64,000 nt of DNA, taken from contig CAWUJG010000001.1 in NCBI GenBank assembly GCA_963922775.1, forward strand, positions 114,435 through 178,434. The letters run 5' to 3'. This DNA comes from JAHDDH01 sp963922775. Lineage in GTDB: Bacteria > Bacteroidota > Bacteroidia > Cytophagales > Amoebophilaceae. The notes below the pieces were generated by a model. That model worked only from the letters and a program-made list of their open reading frames with translations. It searched no databases and was not told where the DNA came from. Below, in pieces: positions 55,215 through 63,231 of this stretch. Numbering within the stretch: position 1 is the first letter of the stretch; every line of letters begins with the position of its first letter. Position numbers and translations under genes: made by a program.

Positions 55215-56618
55215 TTGGCCAATAAAATTTTTCAGACAGCATTAGAAAGTTATATACAAAGAATAGATAATAACCATTACAATACTTTTGTAAATATTTA
55301 TCGTCAAGAAGCTAAAAGCAAAGCCTGTGCATTAGACCAAAAGATCATCCAGAATAAAAAGATAGGAAAAATGGAAGGTAAAGTTGTAGCTTTAAAAGAT
55401 TTATTTTGTTATAAAGATCATCCTGTACAGGCTTGTAGTAAAATTTTGCAAGGTTTTATATCCCAAATACAGGCAACAGCGGTAGAAAGATTACTTAATG
55501 AAGATGCTATTATTATAGGCCATAATAATTGTGATGAGTTTGGTATGGGAGCTTCTAATGAAAATACTATATTTGGACCTGTATTACATCCGTTAAATAA
55601 TGCTTATGTGCCTGGAGGTTCTTCTGGAGGCTCTGCTGTAGCTATAAAAAAAGATTTATGTGCCATAGCTTTAGGTACTGATACTGGAGGTTCTATAAGG
55701 CAGCCAGCTTCATTTTGTGGTGTAATAGGTTTTAAGCCTACTTATTCACGTATTTCAAGACATGGAGTTATTGCTTATTCTTCTTCTTTGGATACTGTGG
55801 GTATTCTATCTAAACATATTAGAGATATTCAACAGACTTTAACAGTAATAGCAGGAAAAGATACTTTTGACAATACTGTATCTCAAAAAAAGGTGCCTTG
55901 TTATACAGAAAATATTGCTATAGATAAAAAAAAAATTAGAATTGCTTACATCAAAGAAATGTTAGAAGGAGATATGCTTCAACAAGAAGTAAAAGATCAT
56001 ACATTAAAAGCTATAGCAAAAATGAAGCAAGCAGGTCACTATGTAGACATTATTTCTTTTCCATACTTAGACTATGTACTGCCTACTTATCATATTATTA
56101 GTAGTGCTGAAGCCAGTGCCAATTTAGCCAGATATGATGGTGTACGTTATGGTTATCGCGCAAAAACATATTCTAATCTAGAAGAAATGTATGTAAAAAC
56201 GCGTACAGAAGGATTTGGTAATGAAGTAAAAAGAAGAATATTACTGGGCACTTTTGTATTAACAGCTGAACGTTATAAAAATTATTTTTTAAAAGCCCAA
56301 AAAGTGAGAAGATTAATTCAGAATTATTTTTTGAAATTATTTCAATCATATCATTTTATTTTTTCTCCTACTACACCTACTACTGCTTTTGCCCGAAAAG
56401 CCTATATTACCCATCCTCAAAAGATGTATTTTACTGATTTATATACTGTACCTGCTTCTTTAGCAGGTATACCTGCTATTTCTTTGCCCTGTGGAAAAGA
56501 TAATAAAGGTTTACCCATAGGCATACAAATTATGGCACCATTTTTTGAAGAACATAGCTTATTAAGCTTTGCAGAGTATTTAATAAACGAAAAAATTGTT
56601 ATGGATGGAACAATATAA
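55215..56618 (+). CDS. gatA: Asp-tRNA(Asn)/Glu-tRNA(Gln) amidotransferase subunit A
   Basis: A 467-residue amidase that produces ammonia from Gln for tRNA-dependent amidation. The Ser-cisSer-Lys triad is Lys61 (ALKDLF), Ser136 (PGGSSGGSAVA) and Ser160 (GTDTGGSIRQPASF). These lie 18 positions earlier than in the S. aureus protein (Lys79, Ser154, Ser178), so the N-terminal helix is about 18 residues short. The earliest start after an in-frame stop is TTG at 55215. The C-terminus is normal and overlaps the start of rsmG by 14 bases. Confidence 0.95.
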   Translation: MANKIFQTALESYIQRIDNNHYNTFVNIYRQEAKSKACALDQKIIQNKKIGKMEGKVVALKDLFCYKDHPVQACSKILQGFISQIQATAVERLLNEDAIIIGHNNCDEFGMGASNENTIFGPVLHPLNNAYVPGGSSGGSAVAIKKDLCAIALGTDTGGSIRQPASFCGVIGFKPTYSRISRHGVIAYSSSLDTVGILSKHIRDIQQTLTVIAGKDTFDNTVSQKKVPCYTENIAIDKKKIRIAYIKEMLEGDMLQQEVKDHTLKAIAKMKQAGHYVDIISFPYLDYVLPTYHIISSAEASANLARYDGVRYGYRAKTYSNLEEMYVKTRTEGFGNEVKRRILLGTFVLTAERYKNYFLKAQKVRRLIQNYFLKLFQSYHFIFSPTTPTTAFARKAYITHPQKMYFTDLYTVPASLAGIPAISLPCGKDNKGLPIGIQIMAPFFEEHSLLSFAEYLINEKIVMDGTI

Positions 56619-57231
56619 TATTATATCGCACTATTTTCCATTATTACAGAAAAAGCAGATAGCACAGTACAAAATGCTATATGCTATTTATCAGTTTTAT
56701 AATGATAAGATTAACTTAATTTCTAGAAAAGATATTCATAACTTATATATACACCATGTGTTACATTCGTTAAGTATAGCCAAAATTATTACATTTTTAC
56801 CTCAAACCAAAATTTTAGACCTTGGTACAGGAGGTGGATTTCCAGGCATACCTTTGGCTATACTATTTCCTAATGTGCAGTTTCATTTGGTAGACACTAT
56901 ACAGAAAAAAATGAAAGTAGTGGAAGAAATTGTACACCAGCTTCAACTAAAAAATATTACTTTAACATGTACAAGAGGAGAGCATATAAAAGATACTTAC
57001 GACTTTGTAGTAGGTAGAGGTGTAACAGATCTACATCAATTTTATTGTTGGTCTTTTCCAAAGATTAGCAAAACATCTCATCATGCTATAAAGAATGGTA
57101 TTTTATATTTAAAAGGTGGAGATTTTTATATAGAAGTAAAAAAGTTAAAGGCCAAAACCAAAGTATATGATCTTTCTCCTTTTTTTTCAGAAAAATTCTT
57201 TTTTACCAAGAAATTAGTCCATATTTTTTGA
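56605..57231 (+). CDS. rsmG: 16S rRNA (guanine-527-N7)-methyltransferase RsmG
   Basis: A 208-residue methyltransferase that makes m7G527 in 16S rRNA. The N-terminal FYNDKINLISRKDIHNLYIHHVLHSLSIAKI, the SAM loop ILDLGTGGGFPGIPLAI and VGRGVTDLHQF are family motifs. The ATG at 56605 lies inside the last codons of gatA in another frame, so translation is probably coupled. It ends a short operon; no strong terminator was seen after it. Confidence 0.94.
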   Translation: MEQYNIISHYFPLLQKKQIAQYKMLYAIYQFYNDKINLISRKDIHNLYIHHVLHSLSIAKIITFLPQTKILDLGTGGGFPGIPLAILFPNVQFHLVDTIQKKMKVVEEIVHQLQLKNITLTCTRGEHIKDTYDFVVGRGVTDLHQFYCWSFPKISKTSHHAIKNGILYLKGGDFYIEVKKLKAKTKVYDLSPFFSEKFFFTKKLVHIF

Positions 57232-57332
57232 CGAATTTTTATACTATTACTTCAATAATAAAATTTGAATAAAAAATAGGTTAAAAAATTTTATGAATTA
57301 GAAGATATTATGACATAATTGAAAAAAATGAT

Positions 57333-57340
57333 TATATTTG
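57333..57340 (+). promoter_or_regulatory. Candidate -7 element (TATATTTG) of the lipoprotein gene
   Basis: TATATTTG matches the Bacteroidota -7 consensus TAnnTTTG exactly and is identical to the element of the initiator tRNA promoter. It lies 48 bases before the lipoprotein start. A TTG at the right spacing is lacking. A near copy, TATATTTA, occurs at 58110-58117 before the second lipoprotein gene. Confidence 0.4.
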
Positions 57341-57387
57341 TTGTTATGTATAATTTTTTTTTAAACTTTTTCAAAAAAAAATAAATT

Positions 57388-58026
57388 ATGATAGCCATTA
57401 AAAAATTTGCTAAAATAATAGCTACTATACTACTTTTTATTAGCTGTAGTAAAATAAATAAATTTTCTAAAGAAAGAAAATCAAAAGAAAGTCCAGTTTC
57501 AGAAAAAAGAACTAAGAAAGAAATACCACAATCAAATGTAGAAAAATTGATGGATGATTTATATAATTTACAGTTTTCAGGTGTTATGGACTTTGCATTT
57601 AATGGAAGCAATGGTACAAAAGATGGAGATATATCTAAAGGCGATGATAAAAATCAACTGAACAATTTTAAAGAAGCTGTAGGGCTAGCTAGATTTGAGC
57701 AAGGGTTTCAATATGGAAAAATAAAAAAAAATCCTTCTTATCTTAAATACAGTACTTTCAAAGAATACATAGAAGCCTTTGAGAAAAATTTTGAAGGCAT
57801 TAAAAAAAATGTAGAAGCATGTAAAGAACATAAAGATCTTACAGGTAATAAATATTATAAAAATATGGATCAACAGATCCATACATTATGTAGACTTTTT
57901 TATGGTAAACTGAAAAATATAAAAGCAATAAAAGATGTAATATGTGGTGATGATATTATTAGCCCTAATATAAAATCTCTACACAGTAATACTACCGAAT
58001 TTAAAAAAGAATTAGATAAATTGTAA
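57388..58026 (+). CDS. Predicted lipoprotein, tandem paralogue A
   Basis: A 212-residue protein of a family I do not recognise. A lipoprotein signal (IIATILLFISC) predicts lipidated Cys20, followed by a charged linker rich in Lys, Glu and Ser (about residues 21-50). The folded part holds FKEYIEAFEKNFEGIKKNVEAC, NKYYKNMDQQIHTLCRLF and the conserved C-terminus NIKSLHSNTTEFKKELDKL. Its neighbour at 58171 has the same architecture and shares these segments, so the two arose by duplication. Secondary structure looks mostly helical. No enzymatic motif is visible. Probably surface or periplasmic. Confidence 0.75.
   Translation: MIAIKKFAKIIATILLFISCSKINKFSKERKSKESPVSEKRTKKEIPQSNVEKLMDDLYNLQFSGVMDFAFNGSNGTKDGDISKGDDKNQLNNFKEAVGLARFEQGFQYGKIKKNPSYLKYSTFKEYIEAFEKNFEGIKKNVEACKEHKDLTGNKYYKNMDQQIHTLCRLFYGKLKNIKAIKDVICGDDIISPNIKSLHSNTTEFKKELDKL
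57928..58026 (+). repeat. 3'-end repeat, copy A
   Basis: These 99 bases, ending at the stop codon of lipoprotein A, align without gaps with 58732-58830 of lipoprotein B. Counting by eye gives 85 matches of 99; the first 24 bases are identical. The rest of the two genes is much less similar. Confidence 0.85.
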
Positions 58027-58041
58027 TTTTTAATTGTTCTT

Positions 58042-58063
58042 CATTTTACGAGATTGTAAAATG
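58042..58063 (+). terminator. Hairpin after lipoprotein gene A
   Basis: A perfect eight-base stem (CATTTTAC, GTAAAATG) with a six-base loop, 15 bases after the stop. The following T-run is interrupted. It resembles the stronger hairpin after gene B and probably shares its origin. Confidence 0.5.
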
Positions 58064-58170
58064 GCACTTTCATATTTATTTTACAAGATGAGTATTTAAA
58101 AAAAATGCTTATATTTATATTCTGATCTGAAAAATCATTTTTAATTCAAAAATTAAAATTATATATTTTT

Positions 58171-58830
58171 ATGAAAATTACTACACTACAGCCAAAATAT
58201 TTATTACTATTGTTAGTCTTATTCACTTTTTCTTGCAAAAAGAATAAACCAAAAAAAGGAACAAAAAGCAAAGTAACCCAAGAAACACCTGAAGATAAAC
58301 CAAGAATTAAAGAAGAAATACTGAAATCATTAAAAGAAAATGCAAAAAAAATGCATAATGATGTAAATGATCTACAAAATGCAGGTCAAATTCCTGATGA
58401 TGATACTAAAAAAGGAGAAGAATTTATTCTTAATATTTTTGGTATAGGAAAATATAAACTAAATTCAGGTAGTAAAGAAAAAAAAAATATTGATGTCTTT
58501 GAAGAGGCTTTCTCCCAAGCTAAAGATAATTTAAAAAAAGAAGTACCAAAATACAGTAATTTCAAAGAATATCTAGCAGCCTTTAAGAAAAACTTTGAAG
58601 CCATTCAAAAAGATGTAAAAGAATATATAGATTACCAAGATCTTATTGGCAATGAACATTACAAAAACATGATTACACAAATTGCTACACTATCAAAGCT
58701 ACTAAATGGAGAAGAATGTACTGTAAAAAACATAAAAGATGTAATATGTGGTGATTATACTGTCTCCCCCAACATAAAATCTCTACATTCTAATACTACA
58801 GATTTTAAAAAAGAAGTAGATAAATTGTAA
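58171..58830 (+). CDS. Predicted lipoprotein, tandem paralogue B
   Basis: A 219-residue protein with a lipoprotein signal (YLLLLLVLFTFSC, lipidated Cys22) and a long Lys/Glu/Thr-rich linker to about residue 60. KYSNFKEYLAAFKKNFEAIQKDVKEY, IGNEHYKNMITQIATLSKLL and the C-terminal CGDYTVSPNIKSLHSN match paralogue A at 57388. The N-terminal halves differ strongly. No known family was recognised. The gene lies 144 bases after A and has its own hairpin terminator, so the two are probably separate transcripts, which would allow independent expression. Confidence 0.75.
   Translation: MKITTLQPKYLLLLLVLFTFSCKKNKPKKGTKSKVTQETPEDKPRIKEEILKSLKENAKKMHNDVNDLQNAGQIPDDDTKKGEEFILNIFGIGKYKLNSGSKEKKNIDVFEEAFSQAKDNLKKEVPKYSNFKEYLAAFKKNFEAIQKDVKEYIDYQDLIGNEHYKNMITQIATLSKLLNGEECTVKNIKDVICGDYTVSPNIKSLHSNTTDFKKEVDKL
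58732..58830 (+). repeat. 3'-end repeat, copy B
   Basis: Second copy of the 99-base repeat found at 57928-58026, again ending exactly at the stop codon. Confidence 0.85.
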
Positions 58831-58846
58831 TATTTAAATTAATTTT

Positions 58847-58885
58847 TTCCCATTTTATCAAAAGTAAAATGGGAACTTTTATTTT
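58847..58885 (+). terminator. Rho-independent terminator after lipoprotein gene B
   Basis: An 11-base perfect inverted repeat (TTCCCATTTTA at 58847-58857, TAAAATGGGAA at 58865-58875) with a seven-base loop, followed by CTTTTATTTTA. This is the strongest terminator in the window. Confidence 0.75.
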
Positions 58886-58903
58886 AGAAAATCCTCCTGA
58901 ACC

Positions 58904-59722
58904 TTGTGCAAAAAAAATTTTCTACAGCGCACACTCACTAGCCTTTTATCTATTCCTATACTTCTGCTATCTATTCATTATAGCCCCTGGGCTTATTTTG
59001 GTATTTTTTTGTTCATACAAAGCTGTATGCTTATAGAATTTTACCAGCTAGCCAAAAAAAATGATTTTCCTCCTTTAAAATCATGGGGGTTTTGTTGTGC
59101 TAGCATACTCTATACAATTGCTTTTTTAGTCATCAAAAAAACAATAGCTATACAATATCTTTATACATTACCTGCACTCATAGCTTTTACCTATATTTTA
59201 CATATCTATAAAAAAAAAGCATTCACAAGCCTTACCTATACGCTTTTAGGCATTTTATACATCAACATACCTTTTTGTTTGTTGCATTGTATGGCCTTTT
59301 TTCAAAATAAATATGCACCTAAAATTATTATAAGTATCTTAATTTTACTTTGGACTAATGATACTGGAGCGTATATTATTGGTAGCCAATGGGGAAAGCA
59401 TAAACTATTTTTTTCGATCTCTCCTAAAAAAACTTGGGAAGGGGCTATTGGAGGTATTTTGCTTGCTAGCATTGCTAGCATAGGCATTGCACAATATTGC
59501 TATAGTCTATCCACTGCACAATGGTTTATGCTTAGCCTTGTTATAAGCATTACAGGTATTTATGGCGATTTGATAGAATCTGTTTTTAAACGCAGCATGA
59601 AAATAAAAGATTCAGGAAAAATTATTGTAGGACATGGTGGTATGCTTGATCGGTTTGATGGTTTGCTAGTAGCAATTCCTTTTATTTTGTTTTTTTTTAA
59701 AATTATTGTAGAAAATTTTTAA
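58904..59722 (+). CDS. cdsA: Phosphatidate cytidylyltransferase
   Basis: A 272-residue membrane enzyme that makes CDP-diacylglycerol, the precursor of bacterial phospholipids. Several membrane spans are followed by the signature SPKKTWEGAIGG and the C-terminal IYGDLIESVFKRSMKIKDSG and GHGGMLDRFDG, which match the CDP-alcohol signature. The best start is TTG at 58904, which leads into FLQRTLTSLLSIPILL as in homologues. The GldH-like gene starts 11 bases downstream. Confidence 0.94.
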   Translation: MCKKNFLQRTLTSLLSIPILLLSIHYSPWAYFGIFLFIQSCMLIEFYQLAKKNDFPPLKSWGFCCASILYTIAFLVIKKTIAIQYLYTLPALIAFTYILHIYKKKAFTSLTYTLLGILYINIPFCLLHCMAFFQNKYAPKIIISILILLWTNDTGAYIIGSQWGKHKLFFSISPKKTWEGAIGGILLASIASIGIAQYCYSLSTAQWFMLSLVISITGIYGDLIESVFKRSMKIKDSGKIIVGHGGMLDRFDGLLVAIPFILFFFKIIVENF

Positions 59723-59733
59723 CATTTATCAAT

Positions 59734-60210
59734 TTGTATAAAAAAATTGTCCTTTTCAATAGTATCTTACTGTCGATTATAGCAGTAATCTTAGTGCAAT
59801 ATTATACATCTCGTCCTCAAAAAATTCATTTTCCTCAACAACAATGGCAAGATGATTTTTCACCACAATTTTTTTTTTCTGTAAAAGATTGTAAAAAAAA
59901 ATATCGCCTTTCTCTCTTCTTAACGTATAATAAAAAATATGGTTTCCAAAATCTATACATGCAATATGGTATTCAAAAGGGGGAAAAAAATATTACTTCA
60001 GCCATTCACGAAACACAACTTTTTCATTCTATTTCTGGAAAGCCTTTAGGAAAAGGACTGTTCAAAAAAAAAACAAAAACCATCCTTTTATTAGATAATT
60101 ATCAATTTCCTGAGCAAGGAGAATATACGCTATTCCTTCAACAGTTTATGCGTAAAAAAATATTAAAAGGACTTGTAAAGATTCAATTAGATATACAAGC
60201 CTTATCTTAA
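59734..60210 (+). CDS. gldH: GldH-like gliding-motility-family protein
   Basis: A 158-residue protein similar to GldH, a lipoprotein required for gliding in Flavobacterium. WQDDFSPQFFFSVKD, LQNLYMQYGIQKGEKNI-like and GKPLGKGLFKKKTKTI, then YQFPEQGEYTLFLQQFMRKKILKGL, follow the family pattern (W, F-x-F, LGKG, F-x-x-x-G-x-Y, Q-x-M-R). The N-terminal hydrophobic segment (residues about 5-24) lacks a lipobox Cys, so it is probably a membrane anchor instead. The start is TTG at 59734. It lies between cdsA and thrS in a likely operon. No other gliding or type IX genes are in the window; what it does without them is unknown. Confidence 0.75.
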   Translation: MYKKIVLFNSILLSIIAVILVQYYTSRPQKIHFPQQQWQDDFSPQFFFSVKDCKKKYRLSLFLTYNKKYGFQNLYMQYGIQKGEKNITSAIHETQLFHSISGKPLGKGLFKKKTKTILLLDNYQFPEQGEYTLFLQQFMRKKILKGLVKIQLDIQALS

Positions 60211-60232
60211 AATATTATTAAATATCTAGTCT

Positions 60233-62149
60233 ATGCATATTACCATCACTTTACCAGATAATAGTCAACATACATTTCCTCAAGGAATCACCAGCTTAGC
60301 CATTGCAAAAAGTATTAGTGAAAGATTAGCCAAAAAAATATTGGTTGCTGCTATCAATGGTCAATTATGGGATATTGATAGGCCTATTATAACAAATGCA
60401 AAAATTAAATTGTTCACTTGGGATGATGATGAAGGAAAAAATACTTTTTGGCATTCTTCCGCACATCTAATGGCTGAAGCTTTGTTACATTTTTATCCAA
60501 AAGCCAAGCTAGGCATAGGCCCTCCTATAGCACAAGGTTTTTATTATGATGTTGATTTTGGAGAAGAAACGTTTGATATAAAATGCTTTCCTGCTATTGA
60601 AAAAAAAATGTTAGCACTGGCAAGTCAAAAAAATACTTTCTCTAGAAAAAAAATTTCAAAAAAAGAGGCTATACAGTATTTTGAAAAAAAAAAGGAAAAA
60701 TATAAGCTCGAATTACTAGAAAATTTACAAGACGGCAATATTACTTTTTATACCCAAGGCAATTTTACAGATTTGTGCAAAGGGCCACATATTCCACACA
60801 CAGGGTGGATAAAAGCAGTAAAGCTACTCAACATAGCTGGTGCTTATTGGAAAGGTGATGAAAAAAATCAACAATTAACAAGGCTCTATGCCATTACTTT
60901 TCCTAAACAAAAAGAACTACAAGACTATCTCACCTTTTTGGAAGAAGCAAAAAAAAGAGATCATAGGGTAATAGGAAAAAAGCTCAAGCTTTTTACATTT
61001 TCCCAAAAAGTAGGTATGGGATTGCCTTTATGGTTGCCCAAAGGCACTATTTTGCGTGAAAAATTGATACAATTTCTTACAAAAACACAAAATGAACAAG
61101 GCTATGAATCAGTAGTTACTCCTCACATTGCCAAAAAAGATCTTTATGTAACTTCAGGACATGATGCTAAATATGGTGAAGATGCTTTTCAGCCAATAAA
61201 AACCCCTCACAATGAGCTGTTCATGCTCAAACCAATGAATTGCCCCCATCATTGCGAAATATACCAAAGTGAACCTCGCTCTTATAAAGATCTTCCCATC
61301 CGATTGGCAGAATTTGGAACTGTATACCGTTATGAGCAGCATGGAGAGCTACATGGGCTTACACGCGTGCGAGGCTTTACGCAAGATGATGCACATATTT
61401 TTTGTAGACCCGATCAAGTGAAAGATGAGTTTAAAAAAGTCATCGACTTGGTGTTATATGTTTTTGAAAAATTAGATTTTAAAAATTTTACAGCCCAAAT
61501 TTCATTACATGATCCTAAAAATCCTGAAAAATATATCGGTAAAAAAGAAGATTGGCTTCAGGCTGAAGCTGCCATTCAACAAGCAGCACAAGAAAAAGGT
61601 TTACAAACCACCACACAATTGGGTGAAGCTGCATTTTATGGCCCAAAATTAGATTTTATGGTAAAAGATGCTATAGGACGATCTTGGCAAATGGGTACTG
61701 TACAGCTAGATTATCAACTACCAGAAAAATTTCAGTTGACTTATACAGGGCAAGACAATGCAAAACATAGGCCTGTGATGATTCATCGGGCGCCTTTTGG
61801 TTCTTTAGAACGGTTCATTGCTATTTTGATAGAACATACAGCAGGTAATTTTCCTTTATGGCTTGCGCCAGAGCCTGTCATTATTTTGACTGTTTCTGAA
61901 AAATACAATGATTACGCACAAAAGGTTTGCACTGAGTTGAAAAAAAACCAAATCTATGCCAAAATAGATGATCGTAATGAAAAAATAGGGAAAAAAATTC
62001 GCGAAGCTGAATTACAAAAAATACCGTATATGCTTATTATTGGTGAAAAAGAAACCAAAAATCATACTATTGCTGTAAGGCAAAAAGGTGTAGGTGATTT
62101 GGGAAATATGGTTTTGGAAACGTTAATTACAAAATTGAAAAAAAAATGA
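60233..62149 (+). CDS. thrS: Threonyl-tRNA synthetase
   Basis: A 638-residue class II synthetase. The N-terminal TGS domain (ITLPDNSQHTFPQGIT) is followed by the editing domain with FWHSSAHLMAEALLHFYP and FYYDVDF. The catalytic core has MLKPMNCPHHCEIYQ (zinc-binding Cys), IRLAEFGTVYRYEQHGELHGLTRVRGFTQDDAHIF-type motif 2 and RAPFGSLERFIAILIEH (motif 3). The anticodon-binding domain is at the end. Length matches E. coli (642). The OTU-motif lipoprotein gene starts 27 bases downstream. Confidence 0.97.
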   Translation: MHITITLPDNSQHTFPQGITSLAIAKSISERLAKKILVAAINGQLWDIDRPIITNAKIKLFTWDDDEGKNTFWHSSAHLMAEALLHFYPKAKLGIGPPIAQGFYYDVDFGEETFDIKCFPAIEKKMLALASQKNTFSRKKISKKEAIQYFEKKKEKYKLELLENLQDGNITFYTQGNFTDLCKGPHIPHTGWIKAVKLLNIAGAYWKGDEKNQQLTRLYAITFPKQKELQDYLTFLEEAKKRDHRVIGKKLKLFTFSQKVGMGLPLWLPKGTILREKLIQFLTKTQNEQGYESVVTPHIAKKDLYVTSGHDAKYGEDAFQPIKTPHNELFMLKPMNCPHHCEIYQSEPRSYKDLPIRLAEFGTVYRYEQHGELHGLTRVRGFTQDDAHIFCRPDQVKDEFKKVIDLVLYVFEKLDFKNFTAQISLHDPKNPEKYIGKKEDWLQAEAAIQQAAQEKGLQTTTQLGEAAFYGPKLDFMVKDAIGRSWQMGTVQLDYQLPEKFQLTYTGQDNAKHRPVMIHRAPFGSLERFIAILIEHTAGNFPLWLAPEPVIILTVSEKYNDYAQKVCTELKKNQIYAKIDDRNEKIGKKIREAELQKIPYMLIIGEKETKNHTIAVRQKGVGDLGNMVLETLITKLKKK

Positions 62150-62176
62150 TATCTTGTAGAAATTTTAAACAAAAAA

Positions 62177-62866
62177 ATGATGAAATGCCTTAAGAATATT
62201 TTCATATATTTTTTAATGGTTTGTGTACATTTTGTGGGATGTAATAAAAATACACAAGAACCAAAAAAAAAGCTAAAAACCAGGAAAGAAAATTCTGAAA
62301 ATAAAAAGAAAAGTAATACTATCATCAGTATAGATGATCTAGTACAAGAGTATATACAAGGAATGGGTGATATGGAAAAAGCATGGTGGGGAGGCCATCT
62401 TGAAATAGGAGCTATTGCTAATTGTTTGGACTGTGTTGTTAAAGTTTGGCAAACTGATAATAAAAATTATAAAAAAGTAAATAGTGAGAATCCTTCTTCT
62501 GGATCAAAAGAAATAATTAATATATATTACAATGGTACTAATCATTATCAATATTTTAAAGAAAAAGATGAAAATATTCAAAAAGACAAAAATCATCCTG
62601 AATATATCCCTGGAGATGGTCATTGCATGTTTCGATCGGCATTGAGTGCAAAAGAAGAGAAATTAATAAAAGATGATACAAAAATTGCTGATTTAAGAAA
62701 AAAAGTTGCTGGGTATTTACAAAAGAATTGTGTTGATATAATCAAAATGATAATTGAACTTGTTCTAAATGCTGATAGTGATAAAACTGCTGAAGATTCA
62801 GCGCAACTCTTTCCTCATCAATTTGGACAAAAATTATTGAACTTATACTACGAAAAAAAGAATTAA
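62177..62866 (+). CDS. Lipoprotein with permuted OTU-type cysteine protease motifs
   Basis: A 229-residue exported protein. The signal (IFIYFLMVCVHFVGC) predicts lipidated Cys22, followed by a Lys/Glu-rich linker to about residue 50. The OTU motifs are clear but in reversed order. WWGGHLEIGAIAN (residues 70-82) and INIYYNGTNHYQYF with the candidate catalytic His123 come first. PGDGHCMFRSAL with Asp147 and Cys150 comes second, followed by helical sequence. In standard OTU proteases the DGxCxFR block is N-terminal and the WGG/HY block C-terminal. OTU enzymes cleave ubiquitin chains, so a host target is likely for a bacterial one. It is 27 bases after thrS. Activity is inferred from motifs only. 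Confidence 0.8.
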   Translation: MMKCLKNIFIYFLMVCVHFVGCNKNTQEPKKKLKTRKENSENKKKSNTIISIDDLVQEYIQGMGDMEKAWWGGHLEIGAIANCLDCVVKVWQTDNKNYKKVNSENPSSGSKEIINIYYNGTNHYQYFKEKDENIQKDKNHPEYIPGDGHCMFRSALSAKEEKLIKDDTKIADLRKKVAGYLQKNCVDIIKMIIELVLNADSDKTAEDSAQLFPHQFGQKLLNLYYEKKN

Positions 62867-63231
62867 AATAATTGATTTTAAAAAAATGTAATTTAGCAAT
62901 GGTAAAAAATATTACAGATTTACCTATAGAAACTATTCAAAAATTACACAAAGATCTAAAATGATCAATAGTGTAAAAATATACTAGGAGTTTTTCAAAA
63001 AAACATATCACAAAAAATTCCTTTAGCTCTAGTCCATACTTCTCGAGATTTAGTCTTAATATTTTGAAATAAACTATCACTCTACATTCTAATTGATAAG
63101 CATGGCAAATGACAGTTCACCAAAGTGGAAAAACTTATAGCCTAAAATATATTTTTCTATACTTCAAATTTTGGGTGAATATTTTAAATTTTTTGTAGAT
63201 TGAATTTTTTAACTCAATAATAATTTTTACA
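62867..63231 (+). other. 365-base gap with a possible decayed F-box-like gene
   Basis: There is no intact gene here. From the ATG at 62899 a 21-codon frame reads MVKNITDLPIETIQKLHKDLK and stops. Continuing in the same frame across two stop codons gives SIV, then KYTRSFSKKH. The order LPxExxxxI/LxxxL followed by (V/x)KxxR resembles an F-box, with part of its middle missing. F-box proteins are known from Amoebophilus-type symbionts. This could equally be chance. The remainder (63080-63231) shows no feature beyond AT-rich sequence. Confidence 0.25.
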
